Positions 54,640 through 64,000 of a stretch of DNA of 64,000 bases are shown here, in pieces (the first letter of the stretch is position 1; each line of letters opens with the position of its first letter). The translations under genes were made by a program, and so were the position numbers. The notes under the pieces were generated by a model. It saw only the letters and a list, made by a program, of their open reading frames with translations, was not told the origin of the DNA and searched no databases. Source of the stretch: Nosema muscidifuracis (Eukaryota > Microsporidia > Nosematidae); contig JAIOKI010000021.1 in the NCBI GenBank assembly GCA_028335825.1, forward strand, positions 124,001 through 188,000, given 5' to 3'.

Positions 54640-55390
54640 TGACTTTTTATATGAATAAAAAATATAAACAGGCAAAGAAAAATATTATCTGGAGATGTTG
54701 CAATACTAATTGCTCTAATTATAGATCTCGCCTGAGTATAAAAAATTATAGTTTTTTTATGGACTCAAACTTTCTATTCTTCAATTTTAACATTTTATAA
54801 AAATCATCGCTCAATTCACCACAGACAACAATATATAAAGAAATTAATAATAATCCTCGCACCTTCAGTAAAATTATTAATAAATTTATAAAAATATTGA
54901 GAACCATGATAATCCACAAAACAAGATATAAAGATGTGACTTTTTGATTAAGATTGATAAAACTGCTTTCAATTATAAAATTAAAAACTCATAGAGAAAA
55001 GACTTCGAGAAATAAGACTGATGATTTTTGTATCGTTAAAGTGAATGATAGAATTACTGAACTTTTGCTTGGGTATCACAAATAAAAAGGCAAATACGAT
55101 GATTTCTTAAATTGCAGCAAGCATAAAAAAGGCAGTATCAAATTTACAGATTATCTCAAGCCTTATAGTAGACTTTCATTACTAGATTACATATATAAAA
55201 CTGTTTGTCGTAAGAGAGAACTTGTAAACTCCGAATCTTGTGTAAACAAACTAGCAGTCGAATTATTTAACAATGAAATAAAACTAAAAAGAGGCAAAGT
55301 TAAAAAATTTTAAACAAATCATCTGACAGATTTATTAGGATATTTAATTTAATCAAAATAATTTTTTATTTTTTAATATAATGTTAGCTT
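54640..55390 (+). mobile_element. Decayed ISXO2/Merlin-like DNA transposon 1
   Basis: The plus strand shows an ISXO2-like (IS1595/Merlin) transposase in pieces: a zinc-ribbon word (WRCCNTNC...SR near 54690), a core word CIVKVNDRITE near 55030, and a C-terminal stretch with TVCRKRELVNSESCVNK and AVELFNNEIK (about 55200-55300). These match the family's late HxxxxxVN...E pattern. Several stops and frame changes interrupt it, so it is inactive. Terminal inverted repeats were not found. Confidence 0.65.
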
Positions 55391-55749
55391 GTCATTTTTT
55401 TTATTATTTCGCCTAATAGACACAATTATACAACTGATCCTTTTTAAGTAATCTCATATTTATAGATATACAACTTTAGGTTTCATGCTAAGATATAATT
55501 AAACAAAAATACTTGAAAAATGTACATAATTTGTTTCAAAGATAAAAAATTAAGGTCAAATTTTTTTTACTCCTCTCCACACTTTTTGAAAAATAAAAAT
55601 TCTTGTATTGAAAAAAAAATGTCGATAGAATTTAGAGTATTATATAAAATTCAAAACATTTTAATGTTTAGCAAGTATTTAGATCCAATTTCAGTAATCA
55701 ATGACCTATATTAATATTGATGTTATCTTAAACGTAACAAAAAATGTTC

Positions 55750-56340
55750 GAATTATTCCAGTTTACTCAAACAATTTTTTCATGCAAATCTAAGCGTAAA
55801 ATAAATTCTTATTATATTATGTGAGTGGTGTAAAGATAGTTCAAATTCATTCGTGGCAATGGAATTAGATGCTACACCATCGATGATAACAAGATATTTT
55901 TCGCTTTGATAAATTAGTTTCCGACTTTCAATTTACAGCAAATTGATAGAGAAGAATTCATAGTTAAAACAGATAAAACTAATTTGCTTAAAATAAGTAT
56001 CATAGATTCTAATATATTGAGTATCAAGTTTGGGCAATGAACCGTGAAGTAATGGGGCAGCAGCATACTTTTTTCTAATTGTTGAAGATCATTCGCGAAA
56101 TATTTTGACTAAGATAATTCGAAGAAAAATTACACTTGTTACAAATATTATAACAGACATACGGCTTGATTATTTAAACATTAAAACAATATGTTTTGAT
56201 TTAGATTTTCGAAACGAAATTGTAAATCATTCAGTTTTTTGTTGATACAGACACTGATGCATATATACAAACTACTGAGAGTATGTGGTTTGTTTTTTTT
56301 CAAAAGTAGGAAATTGTAAAAAATAAATATAACCATTATG
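55750..56340 (+). mobile_element. Decayed ISXO2/Merlin-like DNA transposon 2
   Basis: A second transposase relic of the same superfamily but a different lineage: an early QIDREEFIVKTD word (the family's QIDE catalytic region, near 55940), a middle part near 56050-56160, and IVNHSVF with a following Asp/Thr-rich turn (near 56215-56270), like VNHSxGFV...T in the family. Stops and a frame change are present. Confidence 0.6.
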
Positions 56341-59300
56341 TGATATACATCTTTATTGATTTTATAAAATTAGGACTAAGCTCAAATCTATATTTAAGCA
56401 ATGTTATTTATTGTTTCTGTAAAATTAGTAAGGAATGTAAATAATAATAGATAAATATTTAATGGCTATAAGTAGTTACACAACATTTATGATAAATTTT
56501 AATACTTTTTCCACACCTAGACAAAGATTTATATAGTTAAAGAATATAGATTAATGAGAATAACTAATTATACGAAACATAAATAATATGCTTATAAAAC
56601 AGATATCTTTGAATATATTAAGAACTTAGACACAATAACATATCTTAAACAAATGCCAAAGCAATTTCTGTAACAATTAATTATTCATAAAGTTACCCAT
56701 CTTATATAAATTTTTAAAGCACCGCAATTCGTTTAAAGTATATATAAATCAGTTAATTATGAAATCCTAAAGACTCTATACTGACTAAGGGATATTATAA
56801 AAATTTTCTTTTACTAAGTTTAGGTTAAGCTTCATCTGTGACTATCTAAAGTTATCATAAGTGCTCCAAATTGTACACAATCCTAAATTCGATTGTATAA
56901 TTCAATATAAATTCCAAACTGATTCTGTAGCTTTGTTACTACTCTTTTCCATGTTATCACATACGAAATTCTTATCGTATTGTACTTATAAAAAGATCAG
57001 TATTGTTGCATTTAATTAAACTTGTAATAAAATTCTTATTTTTAAAAAAAAATTAACAGGTATGATTATCAAGTAGATCATAATTAACTTTTTTCACAGC
57101 TTAATTGTTATTAAGTTTTCGAAGAAAGATATTTCTGGTTTTTTTCATACACTTATAACGTACTGATATATCGGTGTAATGCTCTCGAGGAAATGTTCCT
57201 TTACAAGATATTATTTGTCATACTTTTATAAAATTATTTTTTATTATTAAATCTATCCTTTTCATCTCTTTGGTTTATTATTTTTATGGATATTGTGAGA
57301 AAATTACAAGTAGCTCAATTTTTTGAAAAAAAGATTTATCTTAAACTCATGCCATAGCTATAACAATTTGCTTATTTTAATTTATTTTAATATCGCTTTA
57401 CATTTTTATGTCTATTTCTCTTATTTCAACTTCATAGACAAATATGTATTCCTACACTTAATGATTACTATATTCTTATTTTTTGTATTTTCATGCTTAT
57501 AGCACATCTGAAAGTCCATATAGTTTTAATCGTCTTGTACTATTACAAATATCTTTATATGTATTTATTCAAATTATTAAATTATTTTCTGTTTCCTCAT
57601 TAATTTTTTTCTAAAGTTCTTATAATCTTTCTTGATTTTTTAAATTATAGAACTTTTCTTTATAGCCTCTAAGCATGATAGTTTTATTGAATCTAAATAC
57701 TTTAAGGTTGTTATAAGAATATTCGTTTTTTCTGTAAATGAATTTCTTCTATTGTATTTGATAGTAATCAATAATGTACACAAAGTGATTATTAAATATA
57801 TAAGCTATTATCTGAATAGAGTACCAATTAGTGTACTTCTGAAATATCTATATTAAAATCGTTATCAATAAATTCCTTATAGTCTGTAAATTAGCTATTG
57901 TTGCTTTCTTTTTTGTCATTTAATACACATTCTTGAGAATATTATATGATATTCTAAATATACATACTTACTTAAATATTTGCTCGTAGTAATAAAATTA
58001 CATTATACAGATTTCTTTATCTTTTTTCTGATATCTTCTATTATATATGGTAGATAATAATCAAAATAATTGCGTAATGTGTACTACATGTTTTTCTATG
58101 GACATTTGCTTTGTAATATAGTATTATTAAATTATATATCCTTATCAATCTTTGTCTTAAACTTTCTCAAAATGTTTTTTCAATTTCATATTGTTTGATT
58201 GGCTCTCCTCTGGTTATAATTTCTATACTAGAATTAATCTTTTAGGTATTCTACTAAAACTATCCAATATAAACATCTTAAAAGTGAAGTCTTAGATCCT
58301 TAAAATGCATTCATTTTCAATTATATGTAAATCTGGCAGGCTCATTTTATTTTAGTTAACATCTCGTGATCTGTTTCAATCTTAAATTTTCATCATTTGA
58401 AATCATTCGAATTTCTTTATCTTCTCAAATATAGCGTAATTTTTTAACTAATTACAAGTTTAGTTTAATTGTAAGAACTTTTTAGATGCTTGTTACAAAA
58501 TTAGACATTTTCTTGTATCATTTTGTTGAATAGGTATTTAACTCTTCTAATTTTACTTTCGTAAGTTCTCAATAAAAACTTTTTCTTATAATTAACAATC
58601 TTTAATTTTCTTTATTTCTTAAGTATCTCTTTCATAAATCCAATTCTTTGTTTATTTTCAAAAATTATTCTTTCCTGCATAGTTCTTTATAAGCCTCATG
58701 AATCATTCAAAAAATTTCATACTTATGTTATATTTTAGTATTTAGTAACTTTAAGACTCAGTTCTTATTATTCTCAGATGGCATCATATTCTCACTATTC
58801 AATATCATTTTTAAAAACTTGACCTCAGTTTGACAAAAATTCACTTTCTTTATTTTATTCTCATGTTTTTTTCTCTAAAATACCTCGTTTACTTTTCCAT
58901 AAAAAACTTTATAATGCATATGTATTTATATTTAACTCTTAAGTAGTTCAAAAACTTTTTTTCATTATTTTTTTTGCATAATTTTATTGAGTTTTTGAAC
59001 CTCATAACCATTATATGTATTCATATAAAACTTTTTTTCATATTTTAATACAGTTTTTTCTCTTAATAGAACACTTCTATAAGATCAATAATACTGAAAA
59101 CTTGACCTTTGCATATTAATAACAATATTTATAATGTATACTAACTCGTAAAGATCATTTCTATAATCATTTAAAGTCAAAATATTACTAACAATTTGTA
59201 TATATACGTTAGATTTGATTAGTTCTTAATAATGTTGCTCTATTCGGATGTATATATTCATATCATTTTACTTTTTTAAATCCTTTTTATGTTTAAAAGT

Positions 59301-60640
59301 AGTTACATATATTCATGATGTATTTTTTGACCTTTTCTTACCATCTTCTGTTTTAACATTAGATTTTCCTATTTTCTAATATTTCACTTTTACTGTCTGA
59401 TTATTAATTATCTGTCTAAATTTCAAGATAACTTCTAATATCAAACCCGTATTTTGTTCAGAACACTATATTTTTCTAATCTTGAACTCTTTCTTTATAT
59501 CTTTTTAGCTAATACTATTTTCTTCCTTAATATTTTCCAATTTATTCTGTATATTTTATCTATAATAATTTCTAATACTTTCGTTCCCAAGATTAGAGCA
59601 ACTAGAGCATCTAACTTTTTTTCTTTATTTATTTTTTTATGCTACATATTAAAAGCTAGCATATTCTTTATTATCTCTCTGATATATTTCCTTATTCTTC
59701 TTATATTTTTTTTAAAATTTTATTAAATTGCTCTCTTAAACTCTCTAAACATCCTTAATTTTAATATTCTCAGCGATAAATTTTAGTATTTTTCACATAC
59801 CATTATAATCTTATATGCATCAGAATCACCTCTAGCCAATAAAAATACCTTTTTATATAGTGATTTACAGTTCCTACATTACATTCCTTAGCCTTTCATG
59901 ATAAATTATAAACATAGCCTTTTTTACCCTTTTGAGAACTTCATCTCTTTTATCGTTATCAAACTCAAATATTTTATAATTTTTTTTTGATTTTTAATTT
60001 ATTTTGATCCCCTCTTTTCTCAGCTATTTCTTATTATGAATTCTACTAAGTCTTTCTACCATAACTACTTTTCTGGGGTCGGTCTTACACTAATTTTAAA
60101 TTTTATTCTCTGATATTTCTATTTACCTATTAATCTCATTATTATTAAAATTTGAGGATCTTCTTATCTATTATCGTCTTATGATAAATTCAACTTAAAT
60201 TTACCACTTATAATATATCTTTTTTCCGTCAAAGAAAATTTTAGACGCCAATTACATGGGAATCCATAAAACTTTTTGTTTTCTGCATAGTGCTACATAC
60301 ATGCCAACACTACTAGCGTTCTTTTTTAACTAAAAAATTCACGTAAGTTATTATTATAACTTTACTGAATGATTATAAAATGTTCTTAAATCAATGAATT
60401 CTATATTTACTTCCATTTTTGTTCTTTATAGTTATTCGTCAATACATAATGTTCAGCTTTGGTTAAGTAACAAAACATCCGATTTTTCGGAAAAAAAATA
60501 GCACTAAATAAAAAATATTTAGACATATTATTTTATTACTCTTTTTAGACCATCTAAAAACTTTTCCAACGTAATTATAAAAGCATTATAACCTCTCAGC
60601 ATTGCTTTTCGATCATATTTTTTTCTGGATTTACTCCTGC
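56341..60640 (-). mobile_element. Strand-biased decayed relic(s), possibly Ty3-like
   Basis: 56341-56900 has nothing recognisable. From about 56900 to 60600 the plus strand is T-rich and the minus strand carries many short open stretches with Lys/Ile/Glu-rich, retroelement-like words, including a CxxC word near 59880. Family assignment is weak and the whole is broken many times. Confidence 0.3.
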
Positions 60641-60649
60641 AGGCGATTT

Positions 60650-61650
60650 ATTAGTTTTAATTCATTCGGAATTGAATTTCTTTAAAAGTATATAGAATCT
60701 CCAAAAAAACTGGAGTTATTTTATAATTACATTATGAAGTCTTGGATAGAATCCTTCGGTGGAATTATTAGTTTTACCACTAAGAGTTCTATGGTGAGCT
60801 CATATTTTTTTACTAAATAGTGGTTTGGTATTTGACAGCTAATTTCTTTCTACATAATTACATAAACTTTCTACTTTTTCATCATAACTATTAGATAAAT
60901 TCTTGTGATTTTAAGCTTCATTAAATATAACTAGATCTAAATTAGTGATTATCTGTACCAACTCTGCAAAACATCTATTTTGATTGTATAAAGAGATAAG
61001 TTGCAAATCCTGAACACATCTTCATATAGCTTGTCCGAAATGGAAAAAAAAGAAACCCGTGATCTGAGCAAATACGAAGCATCTTCTTACTGAATTATAG
61101 GCAGCTGCTTCGAAATCTATTTGTATTGTATTTGGATAAAAATTTACTAACTAATTGAAAAGAAAAGACTCAATTATATGAAAGACATTAATATGAGTTT
61201 ATTCAGTTTTATTCGAAAGAAAATTATAGATCAACGGAAACTCTATTCATTGTGTTGAATATGGATAATTCTTATATTTTAACCAAACGGCATTGATATA
61301 AGGTAGACCAATGGAAGAGTAATATCATTTCTTACTCCCAAATATAAATAAAAGAGAATTCTTGCTAGAAATGTTATTTAAAAATAAATTTGTTTGCTTT
61401 TTGACAGAAAAAAGTGTGCAAGTGGTGTTTAAAATCTCTATGTATATTATATTCTTAAAAACTACTTAAAGAAGACTTAAAAGTTCATTCAATACAACCA
61501 TTTAAATCTTTCATTTTAGTAAACCTCCCGAAATACTCTATATCAAAAATAAATACCATCTTTTTTTATTCAATTCTCTATTTAAGAGGAATTTTCTGCC
61601 ATTCGGTAAATGAAATTCAGTAATATCAAAATTAGCTGCATATAAAATAT
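60650..61650 (-). mobile_element. Decayed Mutator-like (MULE) DNA transposon
   Basis: The minus strand holds recognisable MULE transposase words in order: PLIYNFLSNKTE (near 61240-61200), TIQIDFEAAAYNSVRRC (61130-61070; the DFE is the catalytic Asp region), GFFFHFGQAI and RCVQDLQLISLY (61060-60990; the C/FH..Q motif), and TNNSTEGFYPRL (near 60750; usually RTNNSVEGWH). Several in-frame stops show it is dead. Terminal inverted repeats were not identified. Confidence 0.7.
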
Positions 61651-62269
61651 CATTGAATGATTAGAATACGACTTTTACCTATAAATAAATGTTTTTACTT
61701 TATCAACTGATACAATTCTTACCATCATACAGAACCAACCCCATAGATGTTCAAAAAGATTTTAACATTTTTGTTATATAATTCATCTATCAAAAAATAA
61801 AGACTTGACATTTATTATTCACATCCTTTTTGAAATGATTGCTTTTGTTATAAAATTTGCATAATAAATTCATAATATTTTTTCTATTAAAGTCTATTCT
61901 ATTATGTCTTATATATAATCATCTATAAATGCGACTTTGCTTTTGTTTCTGTTTGTTCATCCAAAAGAAATTTATTAATAAGAGTGACTTTTTTTCAAAA
62001 AAAATAAACGCATGAAAAGTCATTATCTTTGTGAAATACATTATCAATAAACTTTTTAATTATCATGAAGGATTTATAATTTAACAAAAACTATGTTTTT
62101 AAAAGTAAAATAAAAACATTACATAGTTAACTGTAAAATTTGTTTACAATTACACGCCTTTATTCACATTTCATGATAAAAAAAGATAAGCGAAATATGA
62201 ATAAATTTTCAATGTATTTAAACCAATAATTATTGTTAAGATTTATAATAGGGTAAAAAAGAAGATAAG
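61651..62269. other. AT-rich spacer between transposon relics
   Basis: Nothing supported. It may include the N-terminal or terminal-repeat parts of the MULE. Confidence 0.4.
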
Positions 62270-64000
62270 AGAGATGAAACGAAATTTTTAAAAACAACAA
62301 CAGCAGCTCCACTAAATCAAATAAAACACAAACAAAATAATTATCCAACCAGAAAATAAGAGAGGTTGCAAGATCCTTGAACAATATGGTAGCACTATCT
62401 GCTGTGATATCAGAAGTGCAGGTTCACCAAGCAATCTTAAGCAGATGGAAGCAAATGCCAAGAAGTAGTTGATAAAAAGTAATGAAGTTTTATTGTGAAA
62501 AAATTAGCGACAAAACATTTGAAACAATAATTAAAAAACGATCATAGAAGGCAATCATCAATGAAGCAGGAACCTCACTAGAGTAAGAAAATGAAGACTC
62601 TAAAAGAGATAGCCAGAGAAGCTTTGTTAAAAACATAGCAAGACAAGGTATAGTTGACAAACATTTTAAAAATACATGGCTTAAACTGAATGATAAAGAG
62701 TTGACGAGGCAGAAATTACACGAAAGGTATGCTTGATAAAAGTAGATGTAGAAATACTAGAGTTACTAAATAATTTGGTCATGTGTTTTTTACTACATAA
62801 TACCTTAAAAAGTATGGCGGATATAACCAAAGATCCTCAAAATAGTACAAATGAGCTACTTTGAATTTACAGCAAAGAAAAAAGGAATATTAAGCAGAAA
62901 GAAAATATATGTAATAAAATAAGCAACCTAACTCAGTAAAAATATTCTTTAAACATCAAGAAGACAACAAGAATGTGATTGGAGGAAAAATTAAGACTCT
63001 AAAGATCTATATGAAAACAAAAAACTAACGTTAGGTAAACCTAAAGATAAAGTTTCAATGAACGCTTTCCTGAGGATCGCGTAGCAATATATAGTAAGAA
63101 GATACTAGACTACGATCGAAAGAAAGTGTTTAGAAAGCAAAACAGCAAGTTTGAATTGTAACGACAACGGTTTTATAAAGACTACAGAAGAGGATAAGGA
63201 ATATGATGTCAAGAAAGAAAAGATTAATGAGTTTTGGTCTATGGTGTGGAAGGAAGAACAAGAGACAGAGAGAAAGAAGTATGAAGAGTATGTCTTAAAG
63301 TATGACCTAAATATGCATTAGAAAAGAGTAAATTTATCAGAAGAAGAATTCATTGAAGTAATTAAATGTATACCCAACTGAAAATCATCTGGCCCTGATA
63401 ACATTAATAATTTCTTCATTAAGGGAATGAGTGCTATTCATAAAGAACTGTACAAGATTGCGAGAAGAATTTGCCTTAAGGGTCCGTGTGAGAAAAATTA
63501 GTTCTATAAAGGGTTAACTTATCTGATACCAAAAGGTATGCCAAAATCGAGCAAGAATTTTAGACCCATTACGTGTATGTACAACATTAGCACTTTGGAA
63601 CATCGTAGAAACCAAATGAGGACTTTCAGAAGAAAGAACAAGCGCTTACAAATATAGTGTTAAACAAAAGTCATAACTATAGACTAAAGACGACTTGGAA
63701 TGACATGAAAGAAGCATATGACTTCGTTATTCACATCTATTTACTAAAATGCATCAAAAGTTTAGGGCTTTCAAAATGGATGGAAGAATTTGTCAAGAAC
63801 ATAACTAAAAGGCGGACACTTGAAATAAGAGTAAATAATAAGATAGTATTAAATAAGCAGGTAAAGAGAGAAATCTTACAAGGAAATAGTCTTTCTCTGT
63901 TACTCTTTGTTTTATGTATGAACCATGTAAGCAAGTAATTGAATGGGGTATACCCAAAAATAGGAATCGACACAAAAGAGAAGCGCTTTGTTTGCAACCA
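62270..64000 (+). mobile_element. R4/Dong-like non-LTR retrotransposon relic, cut by window end
   Basis: The plus strand codes, in pieces, an N-terminal region (about 62290-63100) and a reverse transcriptase: SGPDNINNFFIKG (63390-63430), GLTYLIPKGMP and NFRPITCMYN (63510-63590), then a 93-codon open piece at 63657-63938 with EAYDFVIH (catalytic Asp region), SLGLSKWMEEFVKN and EILQGNSLSLLLFVLCMN (the GxxQGxxLSPLLF motif). The LIPK/NFRPITCM and GDSLSPLLF-type words are those of R4/Dong-like elements, unlike the APE-type LINE at 29-35 kb. A frame change and stops lie between the pieces, so this copy is dead. The 3' part is beyond the window. Confidence 0.75.

Noticed and set aside
59454-59726. 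90-codon Phe/Leu/Ile-rich plus-strand frame (also one at 54201-54491)
   Set aside because: Both lie in T-rich blocks where the plus strand gives spurious hydrophobic frames; they are opposite minus-strand relics.
62160-62384. 74-codon hydrophobic minus-strand frame
   Set aside because: It overlaps the start of the plus-strand R4-like relic, has no start motif and consists mostly of Leu/Phe/Ile as expected from AT-rich antisense.
1-64000. tRNA genes and CRISPR arrays
   Set aside because: No convincing TPsiC-like box with matching arms was found, and the tandem repeats present have no spacer structure; a tRNAscan run would be needed to exclude diverged tRNAs.

Overview
The window is microsporidian nuclear DNA, most like the Nosema/Vairimorpha clade. 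Evidence: a very small SSU rRNA (about 1,235 nt) that reads like Nosema/Vairimorpha SSU; an LSU with the 5.8S-like sequence fused to its 5' end; very AT-rich intergenic DNA; short, apparently intronless genes, several with a CCC motif just before the ATG; and families known from this group (ricin-B-like secreted proteins, Ste24, eS24, ISXO2/Merlin and Mutator-like transposon relics). The rDNA order is the conventional SSU-ITS-LSU, not the reversed order known from Nosema bombycis.

Layout. (1) 0.27-17.5 kb: nine paralogous secreted proteins. Each has a signal peptide, one ricin-B-lectin-like domain and a fast-changing low-complexity tail (His-, Ser/Ala-, Gly/Tyr- or Glu-rich). Seven lie in a row. 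The last convergent pair of these (9.46-11.28 kb) is repeated as an inverted copy at 16.2-17.5 kb. (2) 17.5-22.2 kb: gene-poor, with a decayed LINE piece. (3) 22.2-28.8 kb: a compact housekeeping island: Ste24-like CAAX protease, a small possible longin-like protein, a Tubby-domain protein, a large FG-poor nucleoporin-like protein, ribosomal protein eS24 and a 72-aa protein. (4) 28.9-35.6 kb: a complete-looking two-ORF APE-type LINE on the minus strand, joined head-to-tail to the 5'-truncated tail of a second copy about 3% different. (5) 35.6-39.6 kb: LSU, ITS and SSU rRNA on the minus strand, with a weak 5S-like segment in the spacer beyond. (6) 40-64 kb: an element graveyard: Ty3/gypsy fossils, two ISXO2-like relics, a Mutator-like transposase relic, unassigned strand-biased relics and, at the right edge, an R4/Dong-like LINE relic. 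One small gene (51.1-51.5 kb) with a CCC start motif looks real inside this desert.

How the parts relate. The lectin-like array looks like a secreted, host- or spore-surface family that grows by local duplication: heads are conserved and tails diverge. Housekeeping genes carry the CCC start motif and the lectin-like genes do not, which suggests two promoter classes. The LINE family is present at three ages (intact-looking, about 3% diverged, and heavily decayed at 20.6 kb), so it has been active for a long time. No CRISPR array, tRNA gene or bacterial-type feature was seen.
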